A DNA stretch of 64,000 nucleotides from Marispirochaeta sp964554875 (GTDB lineage: Bacteria > Spirochaetota > Spirochaetia > JC444 > Marispirochaetaceae). The translations under genes were made by a program, and so were the position numbers. The notes beneath the pieces are model-generated. The model saw only the letters and a list, made by a program, of their open reading frames with translations, was not told where the DNA came from and did not search any database. Each line of letters begins with the position of its first letter. Within the stretch, counting starts at the first letter, position 1. Of the stretch, positions 43,817 to 52,124 are shown one piece after another. The stretch spans positions 19,070 to 83,069 of the forward strand of contig CAZKQJ010000018.1 of the NCBI GenBank assembly GCA_964554875.1. The letters are read 5' to 3'.

Positions 43817-44725
43817 ATGATTGAAAGCATGCCTATAGTTGACGCTCATCATCACTTCTGGGATATACCCCGGAATTATCATCCATGGCTCTGCGATGAC
43901 CCGATGATCCCTTTCCGCTACGGTGACTACTCATCTCTTCGCAAGCCCTTTCTTCCGCCTGATTATGAAGCGGCGACCGGAAGGTTTACAGTTATGAAGA
44001 GCGTTACCGTAGAAGGGGAATGGAACCCGGCGGACCCCCTGGGGGAGACACGCTGGATACACCAGGTCGCGAAAGAGTACGGTCGTCCCCATGCCCACGT
44101 AGCCCAGGCCTGGCTCGACCTGGACGATGCCGAAGAGATACTCTCCGGGCAGGCGGATTTTCCCCTCGTACGCAGCGTGCGCCACAAACCCCGAAGCTCC
44201 GAGCGCCCGCTTCCGGGAACAGAGACAGAGCCCGGCGGCATGAGTGATCCGTCCTTTCAGCGGGGCTACTCCTTTCTTTCCCGCTATGGGCTCAGTTTCG
44301 ATCTGCAGACCCCCTGGTGGCATCTTCCTGAGGCGCTGAAACTTGGGGAAAAATATCCGGAAACCCGGATTATTCTGAACCACACAGGCCTGCCAAGCGA
44401 CCGGAGCACTGAAGGCCTTGCAGCATGGCGTTCCGCAATGAAGACCCTCGCACAATTTCCCGGGGCAGCGGTCAAAATCTCCGGCATTGGCTTACCAGGC
44501 AAACCCTGGCAGCTGGAGGATAACCGGAGCATCATTCTGGATACCATCGAGATTTTCAGTGTGGACCGCTGCATGTTTGCCAGCAATTTTCCCGTTGACT
44601 CCCTGGTGGGAAACTTTGAAACAATTTTTTCCGGATTCTTTGAAGCGGTCCGTGATTTTAACGAAAGGGACATACGGAAACTGTTTGCGGAAAATGCCCT
44701 GCGTATCTACCGGATAGAGGATTAA
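43817..44725 (+). CDS. Amidohydrolase-family lactonase/hydrolase (PDC-lactonase-like)
   Basis: 302 residues, TIM-barrel metal-dependent hydrolase. IVDAHHHFWD near 6-15 gives the strand-1 His pair; NHTGLPSD near 195 and the C-terminal FASNFPVDS near 255 carry further active-site residues of the 2-pyrone-4,6-dicarboxylate lactonase/L-fuconolactonase group. These open lactones of sugar or aromatic acids. Fits the acid-catabolic neighbourhood. Start ATG 43817 (possibly leaderless) or ATG 43829; both precede the conserved motif. Confidence 0.85.
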   Translation: MIESMPIVDAHHHFWDIPRNYHPWLCDDPMIPFRYGDYSSLRKPFLPPDYEAATGRFTVMKSVTVEGEWNPADPLGETRWIHQVAKEYGRPHAHVAQAWLDLDDAEEILSGQADFPLVRSVRHKPRSSERPLPGTETEPGGMSDPSFQRGYSFLSRYGLSFDLQTPWWHLPEALKLGEKYPETRIILNHTGLPSDRSTEGLAAWRSAMKTLAQFPGAAVKISGIGLPGKPWQLEDNRSIILDTIEIFSVDRCMFASNFPVDSLVGNFETIFSGFFEAVRDFNERDIRKLFAENALRIYRIED

Positions 44726-44782
44726 TCGTCCGGGGGTGAGCGCTTTTTTGCCGCTGAGGAGCAGCAAAATCTCGGTTCCTGC

Positions 44783-44811
44783 TTGACCGGTAGAAAAAAT
44801 CAGTGTAAACA
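44783..44811 (+). promoter_or_regulatory. Candidate promoter of the attenuated aminotransferase transcript
   Basis: TTGACC (44783-44788), 17 bp, TAAACA (44806-44811). The -10 is weak (3 of 6). If used, transcription would begin at about 44818, on the leader-peptide ATG. Confidence 0.35.
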
Positions 44812-44817
44812 TTAAGC

Positions 44818-44895
44818 ATGTCTGGAATAATCTGCAGCTGTACAGCATTCAGTACCGCAGCCGCCGCGGCCGCCCTGAGGGGAGCCGCGGTTTAA
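44818..44895 (+). CDS. Leader peptide with six consecutive Ala codons
   Basis: A 25-codon open frame (ATG 44818, TAA 44893). Codons 14-19 (44857-44874) are all Ala: GCA GCC GCC GCG GCC GCC. Ala10, Ala23 and Ala24 make nine in total. It precedes an intrinsic terminator and an aminotransferase, as leader peptides of the trp, his, thr, ilv and leu operons precede theirs. A ribosome stalled for lack of charged tRNA-Ala would sit on segment 1 of the RNA structure. No SD is visible; the spacing to the -10 fits leaderless translation. Caution: the GCC-rich palindromic DNA would favour Ala codons even if untranslated. Confidence 0.62.
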   Translation: MSGIICSCTAFSTAAAAAALRGAAV

Positions 44896-44960
44896 GGATA
44901 TTCCATAATACTGGAATCGTTCACCGCGGAGACCCGTGTCAGGGTTGCCGCGGTTTTTTT
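44864..44960 (+). promoter_or_regulatory. Predicted alanine-responsive transcription attenuator
   Basis: Four copies of the self-complementary CCGCGG lie in order: segment 1 at 44864-44869 (inside the Ala codons), 2 at 44885-44890, 3 at 44924-44929, 4 at 44948-44953. Segments 1:2 pair over 7 bp (44864-44870 with 44884-44890). Segments 3:4 form the terminator. Segments 2:3 can pair over 7 bp (44885-44891 with 44923-44929), closing a small hairpin (44900-44905 with 44912-44917), which would prevent 3:4. Stalling on the Ala run would mask segment 1, free 2 and allow read-through; smooth translation would favour termination. Confidence 0.65.
44923..44960 (+). terminator. Intrinsic terminator of the attenuator
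   Basis: Seven pairs (44923-44929 with 44948-44954), one A-G mismatch, then a G-U, an A-U and three C-G pairs with a 6-base loop, followed by an unbroken T-run (44954-44960). It ends 47 bp before the aminotransferase ATG on the same strand, so it must be regulated or leaky for the gene to be expressed. Confidence 0.88.
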
Positions 44961-45007
44961 ATACCCGCCCTGACGCCTCGATCCCGGAGAACAAAAAGGA
45001 GAAAGAG

Positions 45008-46306
45008 ATGAGACGACCGATTGTGTGGGACGGAGCAGGAGAACTGCGCTACGAAATCAGAGAGATTGTCAGGGTTGCACATCGCATTGCCGATGCGGGA
45101 CTTCCTGTGGTGTATGAGAATATCGGCGACCCGGTACAAAAGGGGGAGAAGGTGCCTTCGTGGATCAAGGACATAGTAGTCTCCCTGACCCAGCAGGATG
45201 CTTCCTACTGTTACACCGACAGTCAGGGGGATTATGCCGCCAGGGAATTCCTTGCCGCGAAGGTCTCCTCCCGCGGAGGTGCCCATATAGATGCTGAGGA
45301 CATTTATTTCTTCAATGGCCTTGGCGATGCGGTGGCCAGAATATTCGGGTATCTGAAGCGGGAAGCCCGGGTCATTGGCCCCTCACCGGCCTACTCCACC
45401 CTCTCATCCGCCGAGGCATCCCATTCAGGATACGAGCACCTGACCTACCGCCTGGACCCCGACAATAACTGGATGCCCGACATCTCCGACATCGAGAACA
45501 AGGTGCGCTACAACCCCTCTATCGCCGGCATTCTGCTTATAAATCCCGATAATCCCACCGGGGCCGTATACCCCCGGGAAACCATTACAGCCATGATAGA
45601 CATAGCAAAACGCTACGATCTCTTTGTCATCTGCGACGAGACCTACGCGAATATCGTCTATAATCCGGACCACAGCGTACCTTTGAGCGAGGTAATCGAC
45701 GGTGTCCCCGGGATGGCCCTTCGAAGCATTTCCAAGGAGTACCCCTGGCCGGGAGGACGCTGCGGCTGGATCGAGGTCTACAACCAGAAACGGGACCCCG
45801 AGTTCGCCCGTTACATTACCAGTATTCTGGATGCAAAGCGCCTGGAGGTCTGCTCCACAACTTTGCCCCAGATGTCTATTCCCCGGGTTTTTTCCGACCC
45901 CCGGTACGAAGAACACCTCAGATCCCGCAACGCCGTTTATGAAGAGCGAGCCCGGGAAGCCTTGGAAATCCTTTCTGCAGTTCCCGGCATGAAGGTAATC
46001 AAACCGAAGGGCGCCTTTTATTTAACCGCCGTCTTCGATGACGGACTCCTGACGAACACACAGAGCCTGCCCATCGAAAACGCAGAAATTAACGCTTATC
46101 TCGATACGATTATTCCCCGGGTCGCCCCGGACAAGCGCTTTGTCTACTATCTTCTGGCATCTACTGGCATTTGCGTTGTTCCCCTTTCGGGTTTCTGCTG
46201 CGATCTGCCGGGATTCCGGGTAACCCTTCTGGAAAGTGACAATAGCCTGCGAAAGGAGACCTGGCATAAAATCGCCGATTCAGTACGTCGCTATTCCGGG
46301 GCTTGA
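45008..46306 (+). CDS. PLP-dependent aminotransferase class I/II (probable alanine aminotransferase)
   Basis: 432 residues from ATG 45008 (AAGGAG 8 bp upstream). Fold-type I markers: NPDNPTG (179-185), Asp210 in CDETYANI, the PLP lysine Lys243 in SISKEYPWPGGR and Arg251. The C terminus has the carboxylate-binding Arg in CDLPGFRVTLL. Resembles the AlaA/aspartate-aminotransferase group, which transfers amino groups between glutamate and pyruvate or other keto acids. The alanine codon run in its leader is the best hint that alanine is its product. Transcribed alone. Confidence 0.85.
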   Translation: MRRPIVWDGAGELRYEIREIVRVAHRIADAGLPVVYENIGDPVQKGEKVPSWIKDIVVSLTQQDASYCYTDSQGDYAAREFLAAKVSSRGGAHIDAEDIYFFNGLGDAVARIFGYLKREARVIGPSPAYSTLSSAEASHSGYEHLTYRLDPDNNWMPDISDIENKVRYNPSIAGILLINPDNPTGAVYPRETITAMIDIAKRYDLFVICDETYANIVYNPDHSVPLSEVIDGVPGMALRSISKEYPWPGGRCGWIEVYNQKRDPEFARYITSILDAKRLEVCSTTLPQMSIPRVFSDPRYEEHLRSRNAVYEERAREALEILSAVPGMKVIKPKGAFYLTAVFDDGLLTNTQSLPIENAEINAYLDTIIPRVAPDKRFVYYLLASTGICVVPLSGFCCDLPGFRVTLLESDNSLRKETWHKIADSVRRYSGA

Positions 46307-46383
46307 TCTGCCCCGGCGCTATTAATTATGGTATGGGGATCTGCAGCACATCTATTTTACTGCAGGCTTAAGGAGACAGAAAG

Positions 46384-46974
46384 GTGATAAAATCAGCCCT
46401 TGAGATAGCCCTGGAACGAACAAAAGGGATTGAAGTAGATAAGAAGAGCCTGGCAGCCCATGATAAAACCGAAGAAGGAAAACGCCTTACCGGCAAGTTT
46501 CTCGCCGGAGATTTAAGCGCACAAGATCTGTCGAATGCCCTCTCCACAGCCAAAGGCGAGGAAGCCGCATGGCTTCGTGAGGGCATCTTCTCCATACTCT
46601 CCGCGAACCTGACCCTCCCCCAGGACGACAGCTACGGGGACAGGCTTGAACGGGTTCGGGAGGGCCTGGTCAGCGTTACGGGGCAGAAAAAACAGGTAAA
46701 CTACCTCTTCGAACAGGTGGGACAATTCTTTGAGCAGTACCTGGAAAACCAGGAACAGCTTATCCAGTCCCTGGAAAAGCAGTTTGCCCCGCGCCTGCGC
46801 CAGAGGGAACAGGAGATGGAACGTCAGTTCGGACAGCGGGTCAGCCTCAATCCGGCCCAGGATCCGGAGTTTGCAAAGCTGCTGAAACAGCACCTGGGCA
46901 AACTGGAAGCTCAGTACAGCGAGGCCCTCAAACAGGCAAAGGAACAGCTGCGCGCTCTCTTTAGCTCCCTCTAA
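46384..46974 (+). CDS. Unidentified helical/coiled-coil protein
   Basis: 196 residues, GTG start with AAGGAG about 9 bp upstream. There is no signal peptide or membrane segment. The second half (about 110-196) is rich in Gln, Glu and Leu with heptad-like spacing, suggesting a long coiled coil; the first half is charged and mixed. I recognise no family. It stands alone between the aminotransferase and the palindromic repeat. Confidence 0.65.
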   Translation: MIKSALEIALERTKGIEVDKKSLAAHDKTEEGKRLTGKFLAGDLSAQDLSNALSTAKGEEAAWLREGIFSILSANLTLPQDDSYGDRLERVREGLVSVTGQKKQVNYLFEQVGQFFEQYLENQEQLIQSLEKQFAPRLRQREQEMERQFGQRVSLNPAQDPEFAKLLKQHLGKLEAQYSEALKQAKEQLRALFSSL

Positions 46975-46991
46975 ATCTTTTGTACTGTCTC

Positions 46992-47122
46992 GAATCGTGG
47001 GGATGAATTAGAACCAAAGACATACCAGGAAAACACTTAGACGTTTCGCTACACAAAAAATCAAACGATGTCCTGGTTTCCCGGTACTCCCCGGCCTTCA
47101 AATCAAGTTATCCCCACGATTC
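46992..47122. repeat. Palindromic intergenic repeat element (copy 1)
   Basis: A perfect 13-bp inverted repeat GAATCGTGGGGAT/ATCCCCACGATTC bounds about 131 bp. Inside, a second pair of complementary arms (CCAGGA near 47025, TCCTGG near 47070) would let it fold into a long hairpin. The end sequence recurs at 63926 near the window's right end. It fills the 168-bp gap between two convergent genes. Family type unknown; a MITE- or REP-like element is plausible. Confidence 0.7.
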
Positions 47123-47142
47123 TGAACACTAGGAAAATCCTT

Positions 47143-48501
47143 CTACCCGTTTTTCCAGTTTGAGAAGAATACACCGGGAAGACGGGTATAATAATCCAGA
47201 GAACGATACAGACTGGTGAGGGATATCCTTTCGTCGGCGGCATGCAGCATTGAGGAAAAGCGGTCCAGGTTCATCTCATCCCCAAAAAGGGAGAACCCGT
47301 AGACCCGGGTTCCCCGACGGCGCCAGTACCGGCCGTCCGTTGCCCCGCTGATCAGTATTGGAAGCATATCCGCATCGGGACGATACTCTTTCAGGAGCAG
47401 GCTGCTCGCCTCAACCAGGGAACCCGAAGCGGGAGACAGGGTGGGAGGAAAATACTCCAGGACCTCGATCTCTATACTGTTCTCCAATCCACGAAGCCGG
47501 GATTTCAGCCGTTCCATTACCGTGTCGAGGTCCTCCCCCGGTATTACGCGGATATCCAGATCCAGATGGGCCTCGCCGGGAATAACGTTGATCTTTGAAC
47601 CGCCCTGAATGATTCCGATACTCGATGTCGTGGAAGACGCTGCATGCAGCCATCGCGCAGCTCCGGTACTCCGCTTGTAGATCCTCTTGAATATTCCGTG
47701 CCTCGAGGAAGGCAGCTTCAGAAGCAGCTCTTCCGTCCAGGTATCTGAGAGTACCCGGGACATACCACTGAAGAGGGGACCTCTGTGGTGGCGAAAGCGC
47801 AAACGCCGCAGTCTGTCCCCCGCCTGAATAAGGGTATCAACAGCATTGCTGCTGCCGAAGGGAATGCTTCCGTGTCCGGGAATTCCCCTGGCTTTGAGCC
47901 TTATCCAGGCTACACCTTTTTCCCCGACCCCCAGGGCGACACGTATTCCCCGACGGCCGGGAATAAAGAAGCCTCCAATCTCGGAGACCATATAGTCGCA
48001 GGCAACTGCCTCCCAATGTTCATCAGTCAGCCAGCGTGCGCCGTACGTTCCCGACGCCTCCTCATCCGCCAGGGCCAGATAGAGCAGGTCGCCGGGGAAA
48101 GGCCCGTACCGGGATATCGCCTCGGCAAATCCAACAGCCTGGGAGGCAGTCATATTCAGCATATCCACAGCTCCCCGTCCCCAGACTTCACCATTAACAA
48201 GCTCGGCTCCGAAGGGATCCCGCTGCCAGTCCATAACGTCCGCTGGAACGACATCGGTGTGTCCCATAAATGCAAGACTCGGCGCGACTGGATCGGTTCC
48301 GGGAATTCGCAGTACCAGATTCCCCCGGCCAGGGGCCTTCTCGAGGATCTCTGCCTTGAGACCATAGGTTTTAAAAAAGCGGTACAGGGTATCAGCAGAG
48401 CGGGATTCATTCCCGCTCTGCCCGTCATTAACACAGGAGTTACGAATCAGTTCCTGTAAAAGCTGGACTAGGCTCTCCCGGGGATTCCTAGTGTGACCCA
48501 T
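47143..48501 (-). CDS. M20-family metallopeptidase/deacylase (ArgE/DapE/CPS type)
   Basis: 452 residues. Zinc ligands are visible: MGHTDVVPAD (about 78-87), the Asp in GRGAVDMLNM (about 110-118) and ADEEASGTYGARW (about 145-157). The C-terminal half contains the dimerisation domain (GHGSIPFGSSNAVD, INVIPGEAHLDLDIR). Hydrolyses an acylated amino acid or peptide in the cytoplasm; carboxypeptidase S-like members are closest in layout. Its ATG overlaps the last 14 bp of the protease gene, so the two are co-transcribed. No clear SD. Confidence 0.88.
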   Translation of the reverse strand: MGHTRNPRESLVQLLQELIRNSCVNDGQSGNESRSADTLYRFFKTYGLKAEILEKAPGRGNLVLRIPGTDPVAPSLAFMGHTDVVPADVMDWQRDPFGAELVNGEVWGRGAVDMLNMTASQAVGFAEAISRYGPFPGDLLYLALADEEASGTYGARWLTDEHWEAVACDYMVSEIGGFFIPGRRGIRVALGVGEKGVAWIRLKARGIPGHGSIPFGSSNAVDTLIQAGDRLRRLRFRHHRGPLFSGMSRVLSDTWTEELLLKLPSSRHGIFKRIYKRSTGAARWLHAASSTTSSIGIIQGGSKINVIPGEAHLDLDIRVIPGEDLDTVMERLKSRLRGLENSIEIEVLEYFPPTLSPASGSLVEASSLLLKEYRPDADMLPILISGATDGRYWRRRGTRVYGFSLFGDEMNLDRFSSMLHAADERISLTSLYRSLDYYTRLPGVFFSNWKNG

Positions 48502-50140
48502 CTAGTATTTTCAGCCAGGAAGGGGGAATCATGGTAACCGGCAGAATAAAAGCCAGTTTCCCCTCCCCCTCGCTGTAAAAAGAGGTGGGAATTCCGAGAA
48601 GCTCTCCGAAGGCGTTGAAAACGGCTCCGCCTGAATTTCCGAAAGAAACCTCCGCGTCGGTCTTGAGATAGGTCCCCACTGGGGTCATCTCAAATCCGGA
48701 AATAATGCCCCGGGTAAGGGTAATGGAGACCCTTGATCCGGCCCCGCCGTTGGTGGGATACCCGAGAATGGAAAGGGGCTGACCGAGTTGCAGACGGTTT
48801 GCATCCCCAAGACGGAAAAATGGAAAAACATAGCTACGAGGAATCGGCTGCCCATAGCGTCCGGAGTTGATCTTAACCAGAGCAAGATCAAGCTCTTCAT
48901 TGTAGCGTACGACCTCGCCCCGGAAAAGCTCCTGGGGAGGAATATGCTGGTTAAGGGTCGCGGCGACATACACATCCGCGGAAGGCCTGTTCTCCGCATC
49001 CCGCACCACATGCCAGTTGGTCAGCAGATAACCATCGGAGGAGACAAGGCTGCCGGAACCCCGGCCCTGACTCCCGATTACTTCCACGGTAGCCGCCACA
49101 GCATGCTGCACCGGATCATCCGGATCGGGGATGGGCGGCAGAGAGAGAAGATCCCCAGGAGGATCGGCCTTCCTGGAGCTTTTCAAGGTAAAGGCTACGG
49201 GGAACCTGTCTGCCACCTGATCAACAACCAGCACATGATATATCCCGGTACGGAAGGATGGCGAAGAGTTTCTGTCTATGACAATGGATTCCCGGCCCAG
49301 GAGACTTTCGCTCCTGTACTCGGCATTTTCTGGGTTTATCCCGGGATTATTATAGGAGATAAAGAGATCAATATCTCCGTTGGTGTCACTGATGTCGATG
49401 CGCAGGGCGGAATCCCATCCTTCAGTCCGAACGGCATAGAGCTTCATCATCCCCTCGTCGGGTTTCAGGATTCCCGATATCTGATCCCCTGAGGATATGC
49501 GCTCAGCCACAGAAAGGCGTTCATAGGCCACGGTAAGACCGAAACCGATTTCGTCCAGATACCGGCCGTTCCGTCGGGGCGGTCTCCCCCGCTGATAGGC
49601 CACATCAAGGTAATACTCTCCGTCGTTAAGTCCAGCCTCGTTAAAGCGGGAAAGGACCAGGGTTTCATTGTAATCGTCGCTGATGGCCTTGGCATCCACC
49701 ATGGAATAGTCAAGAATATCCGCGCCGTGGCGTACAAAAAGGTCCAGATCCCCCTGGGCATCCTGAAGAGAGATTACAACCCGCATGACTTCAGAAGGAA
49801 CGTTAAAGCGGTAGGTAACATAATTCAGTCCGGATGACAGATCGATACTACCGTCGACTCGCTTTCCGGGTTCCAGCAGGGGTGGAAGGACAGGTGCCGG
49901 CTCAATTTCCGGCTGTTCGTCTTCCGCGGCAGCTTCCTGATCCCCGGCACTACTCCCCCCTTCCGGAACAGCAGTCTCACGGGACGGAAGAGAAAGGGTG
50001 CCAGGATCAATAAAAACAGGGGGAAATGTGTTTTCCTGTTCCTGCGAGACCAGGGGTTGCAGGAACAGGCAGAGCACAAGCAACAGGAAAATCAAAAATG
50101 CAGGAATTTTGGTATTGCCATGGAGGAAACGGGTATTCAC
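48488..50140 (-). CDS. Exported trypsin-like serine protease with two PPC domains
   Basis: 550 residues from GTG 50140 (GGGAG 9 bp upstream); the longer frame to 50236 adds a second hydrophobic stretch and lacks an SD. A hydrophobic segment near 10-30 is signal peptide or anchor. Two pre-peptidase C-terminal-like beta domains follow (about 75-170 and 195-300, each with DLDLFV/DIDLFI). The trypsin-like domain (about 340-545) has the complete triad: His in NWHVV, Asp in ELDLALV and Ser in FGNSGGA. No PDZ domain, unlike HtrA. Envelope protein quality control or nutrient digestion are both possible. Confidence 0.86.
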   Translation of the reverse strand: MNTRFLHGNTKIPAFLIFLLLVLCLFLQPLVSQEQENTFPPVFIDPGTLSLPSRETAVPEGGSSAGDQEAAAEDEQPEIEPAPVLPPLLEPGKRVDGSIDLSSGLNYVTYRFNVPSEVMRVVISLQDAQGDLDLFVRHGADILDYSMVDAKAISDDYNETLVLSRFNEAGLNDGEYYLDVAYQRGRPPRRNGRYLDEIGFGLTVAYERLSVAERISSGDQISGILKPDEGMMKLYAVRTEGWDSALRIDISDTNGDIDLFISYNNPGINPENAEYRSESLLGRESIVIDRNSSPSFRTGIYHVLVVDQVADRFPVAFTLKSSRKADPPGDLLSLPPIPDPDDPVQHAVAATVEVIGSQGRGSGSLVSSDGYLLTNWHVVRDAENRPSADVYVAATLNQHIPPQELFRGEVVRYNEELDLALVKINSGRYGQPIPRSYVFPFFRLGDANRLQLGQPLSILGYPTNGGAGSRVSITLTRGIISGFEMTPVGTYLKTDAEVSFGNSGGAVFNAFGELLGIPTSFYSEGEGKLAFILPVTMIPPSWLKILDGSH

Positions 50141-50260
50141 TGAAGGATCTCCCGGAAAAAGATGTTGATAGCCCCATAGTAACACAAGAACCGGAAAAAT
50201 GCACAGATATGCGAGACCTCGGATGTTTTCCGTCAAGAATAGCGGGGCATCTCCGAATAT

Positions 50261-51541
50261 TTATCTGCCGACCATGTTCGGAATCCAGAGAGAAAGTTCA
50301 GGGACATAGGTCAGAAGAGCCAGCGTCACGAGAAGGGCGATAAAGAAAGGCCATAACTCGCGGAGAACTGCATTTATGGAGACCTTCGCAACATCGCTTA
50401 TCATGAATAGCGAAAGCCCCATGGGAGGAGTCATAAGTCCGATCATCAGATTAAAGACAGCAACGAGTCCAAAGTGTACCGGATCAACGCCCGCAGCGAC
50501 CACCGGGGACATCAGAATCGGGATAATAAGGAGGGTAGCAGTTGTACTGTCAAGAAACATTCCCACGATAAGCAAAATGCCGTTGACAATGGCCAGGAGC
50601 ACGGCGGGATTATCGCTGATATTCAGGAGGAATTTACCGAACATCTGAGGGACCTGTTCAATTGCCAGGATCCACCCGAAGAGGGCCGCCGCCGCAACGA
50701 TCACCAGAATCGAAGAGGTGGCCTTGACCGTGTTGATGGCGGACATCTTCAGGTGTTCCCATGTAAGGTCTCTGTAAATAAAAACTGTAATAAGAACCAC
50801 GTAGGCGAAAGTTGCGCTGGCTGCTTCAGTAGGCGTAAAGAAGCCCATCAGCATCCCCGCGACCAGCAGCACCGGAGCAAGGAGAGCCGGTATTGCCGGC
50901 AGGGCATCCTGCACAATCTCCCTGACGGTGGGCCAGCGTTCCGCCCTGGGGTAATTCCGGATAATCGAGACAGCCCCGGTGACTATCATCAGCATGAACA
51001 CGGCGACCAGGGCCGGGATGATTCCGCCGATCAGAAGTTTAACTATGGACACACCGGTAACCGATCCATAAATGACCAGAGGAATGCTGGGAGGAAAAAT
51101 CGGACCGACGGTAGCGGAAGCACAGGTTACCGCCCCGGAAAATGATGAAGTAAAACCTTTTTCCTTCATCGCCTGGATTTCAATCTGCCCAAGTCCGCCC
51201 ACATCCGCCAGGGCTGCTCCGGACATTCCGGAAAAGATCAGGCTTGCAAAGATATTGACCTGGGCCAGGCCTCCCGGCATACGGCCCACCAGAGTATCGG
51301 CGAACTTGAAGATACGGCGCGTTATTCCGGCGCTGTTCATTAAATTTCCGACAAAAATGAATACCGGTACCGCGATAAGGGTGTAGGAGTCCGCCAGAGC
51401 AAAATGCATACGCTGAGAAACAAGTTCTATCGGGATATCATTGAGAAAAATATACAACACCGCCGGAAATACAATGGCGAGCACAACGGGAAAACCGAGT
51501 ATGAACAGGAGAAAGAACAAGGCAATAACGGACAGGCCCAT
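50261..51541 (-). CDS. dctM: TRAP transporter large membrane subunit DctM (system 4)
   Basis: 426 residues from ATG 51541 (AAGGGG upstream). The landmarks GITRRIFKFADTLVGR, FSGMSGAALADVGGLGQIEI and IFPPSIPLVIYG are almost identical to system 3. Last gene of the sigma-54-type operon that begins at 55561. About 12 membrane helices. Confidence 0.92.
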   Translation of the reverse strand: MGLSVIALFFLLFILGFPVVLAIVFPAVLYIFLNDIPIELVSQRMHFALADSYTLIAVPVFIFVGNLMNSAGITRRIFKFADTLVGRMPGGLAQVNIFASLIFSGMSGAALADVGGLGQIEIQAMKEKGFTSSFSGAVTCASATVGPIFPPSIPLVIYGSVTGVSIVKLLIGGIIPALVAVFMLMIVTGAVSIIRNYPRAERWPTVREIVQDALPAIPALLAPVLLVAGMLMGFFTPTEAASATFAYVVLITVFIYRDLTWEHLKMSAINTVKATSSILVIVAAAALFGWILAIEQVPQMFGKFLLNISDNPAVLLAIVNGILLIVGMFLDSTTATLLIIPILMSPVVAAGVDPVHFGLVAVFNLMIGLMTPPMGLSLFMISDVAKVSINAVLRELWPFFIALLVTLALLTYVPELSLWIPNMVGR

Positions 51542-51588
51542 GGGAAATCCCCTTTTACAATGATATCCCGGCAATAACAGCCGGTTAC

Positions 51589-52092
51589 TTAATTAAATGT
51601 CGACGTCTTTTTCTCGTTCAACAGACTCAGGTCTCTGAAGATCAGAACCCGGAGCAGGACCAGGATGTATTCAAGGGTGAATAAAACAAAACCTAACACC
51701 GTAGGAAGGTAAAACAGCAGAAAAGGCATTTCCAGCGACGGCGTTACCCTGCCAATATTACTGACAGCCGCCAGGGCAGCTGAAAAGGCCACAACGCCGT
51801 AGCTTGTGACTCCAAGGAGTACCGACAGCAGACCGAGAATTTTCACGACTATCGGAGGCAGCATATTCCGGATTTCCATCATACGGATCTGTTCACCGCT
51901 TCTGGCAACAAGAGCAAGAGGAACAAATACAACCCATAAAAGCAGATAGCGGGAAAGCTCCTCGCTGCCAGCAAGAGGCAGCGAGAAAACGCTTCGTGCA
52001 ACAATTTGAGCAACAACCAAAGAAACCAGAAAAAAGAGCGTGAGAGTTGAAATAAAAAGATCAATCTTTCTCAGAGTTTCGGACAAATTCAC
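51589..52092 (-). CDS. dctQ: TRAP transporter small membrane subunit DctQ (system 4)
   Basis: 167 residues, four membrane helices, with GSEELSRYLLLWVVF near 40-55. Unlike the other systems there is no strong hairpin in the 32-bp gap to the binding-protein gene upstream. Confidence 0.9.
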   Translation of the reverse strand: MNLSETLRKIDLFISTLTLFFLVSLVVAQIVARSVFSLPLAGSEELSRYLLLWVVFVPLALVARSGEQIRMMEIRNMLPPIVVKILGLLSVLLGVTSYGVVAFSAALAAVSNIGRVTPSLEMPFLLFYLPTVLGFVLFTLEYILVLLRVLIFRDLSLLNEKKTSTFN

Positions 52093-52124
52093 CGGACACG
52101 CTCCTTCGATAGAAATCTTCAGCT

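Noticed and set aside
44860..44960. T-box riboswitch in front of the aminotransferase
   Set aside because: ACCGCGG in the terminator recalls the T-box, but the full AGGGUGGNACCGCG sequence is absent, and the leader is too short for stem I with a specifier loop.
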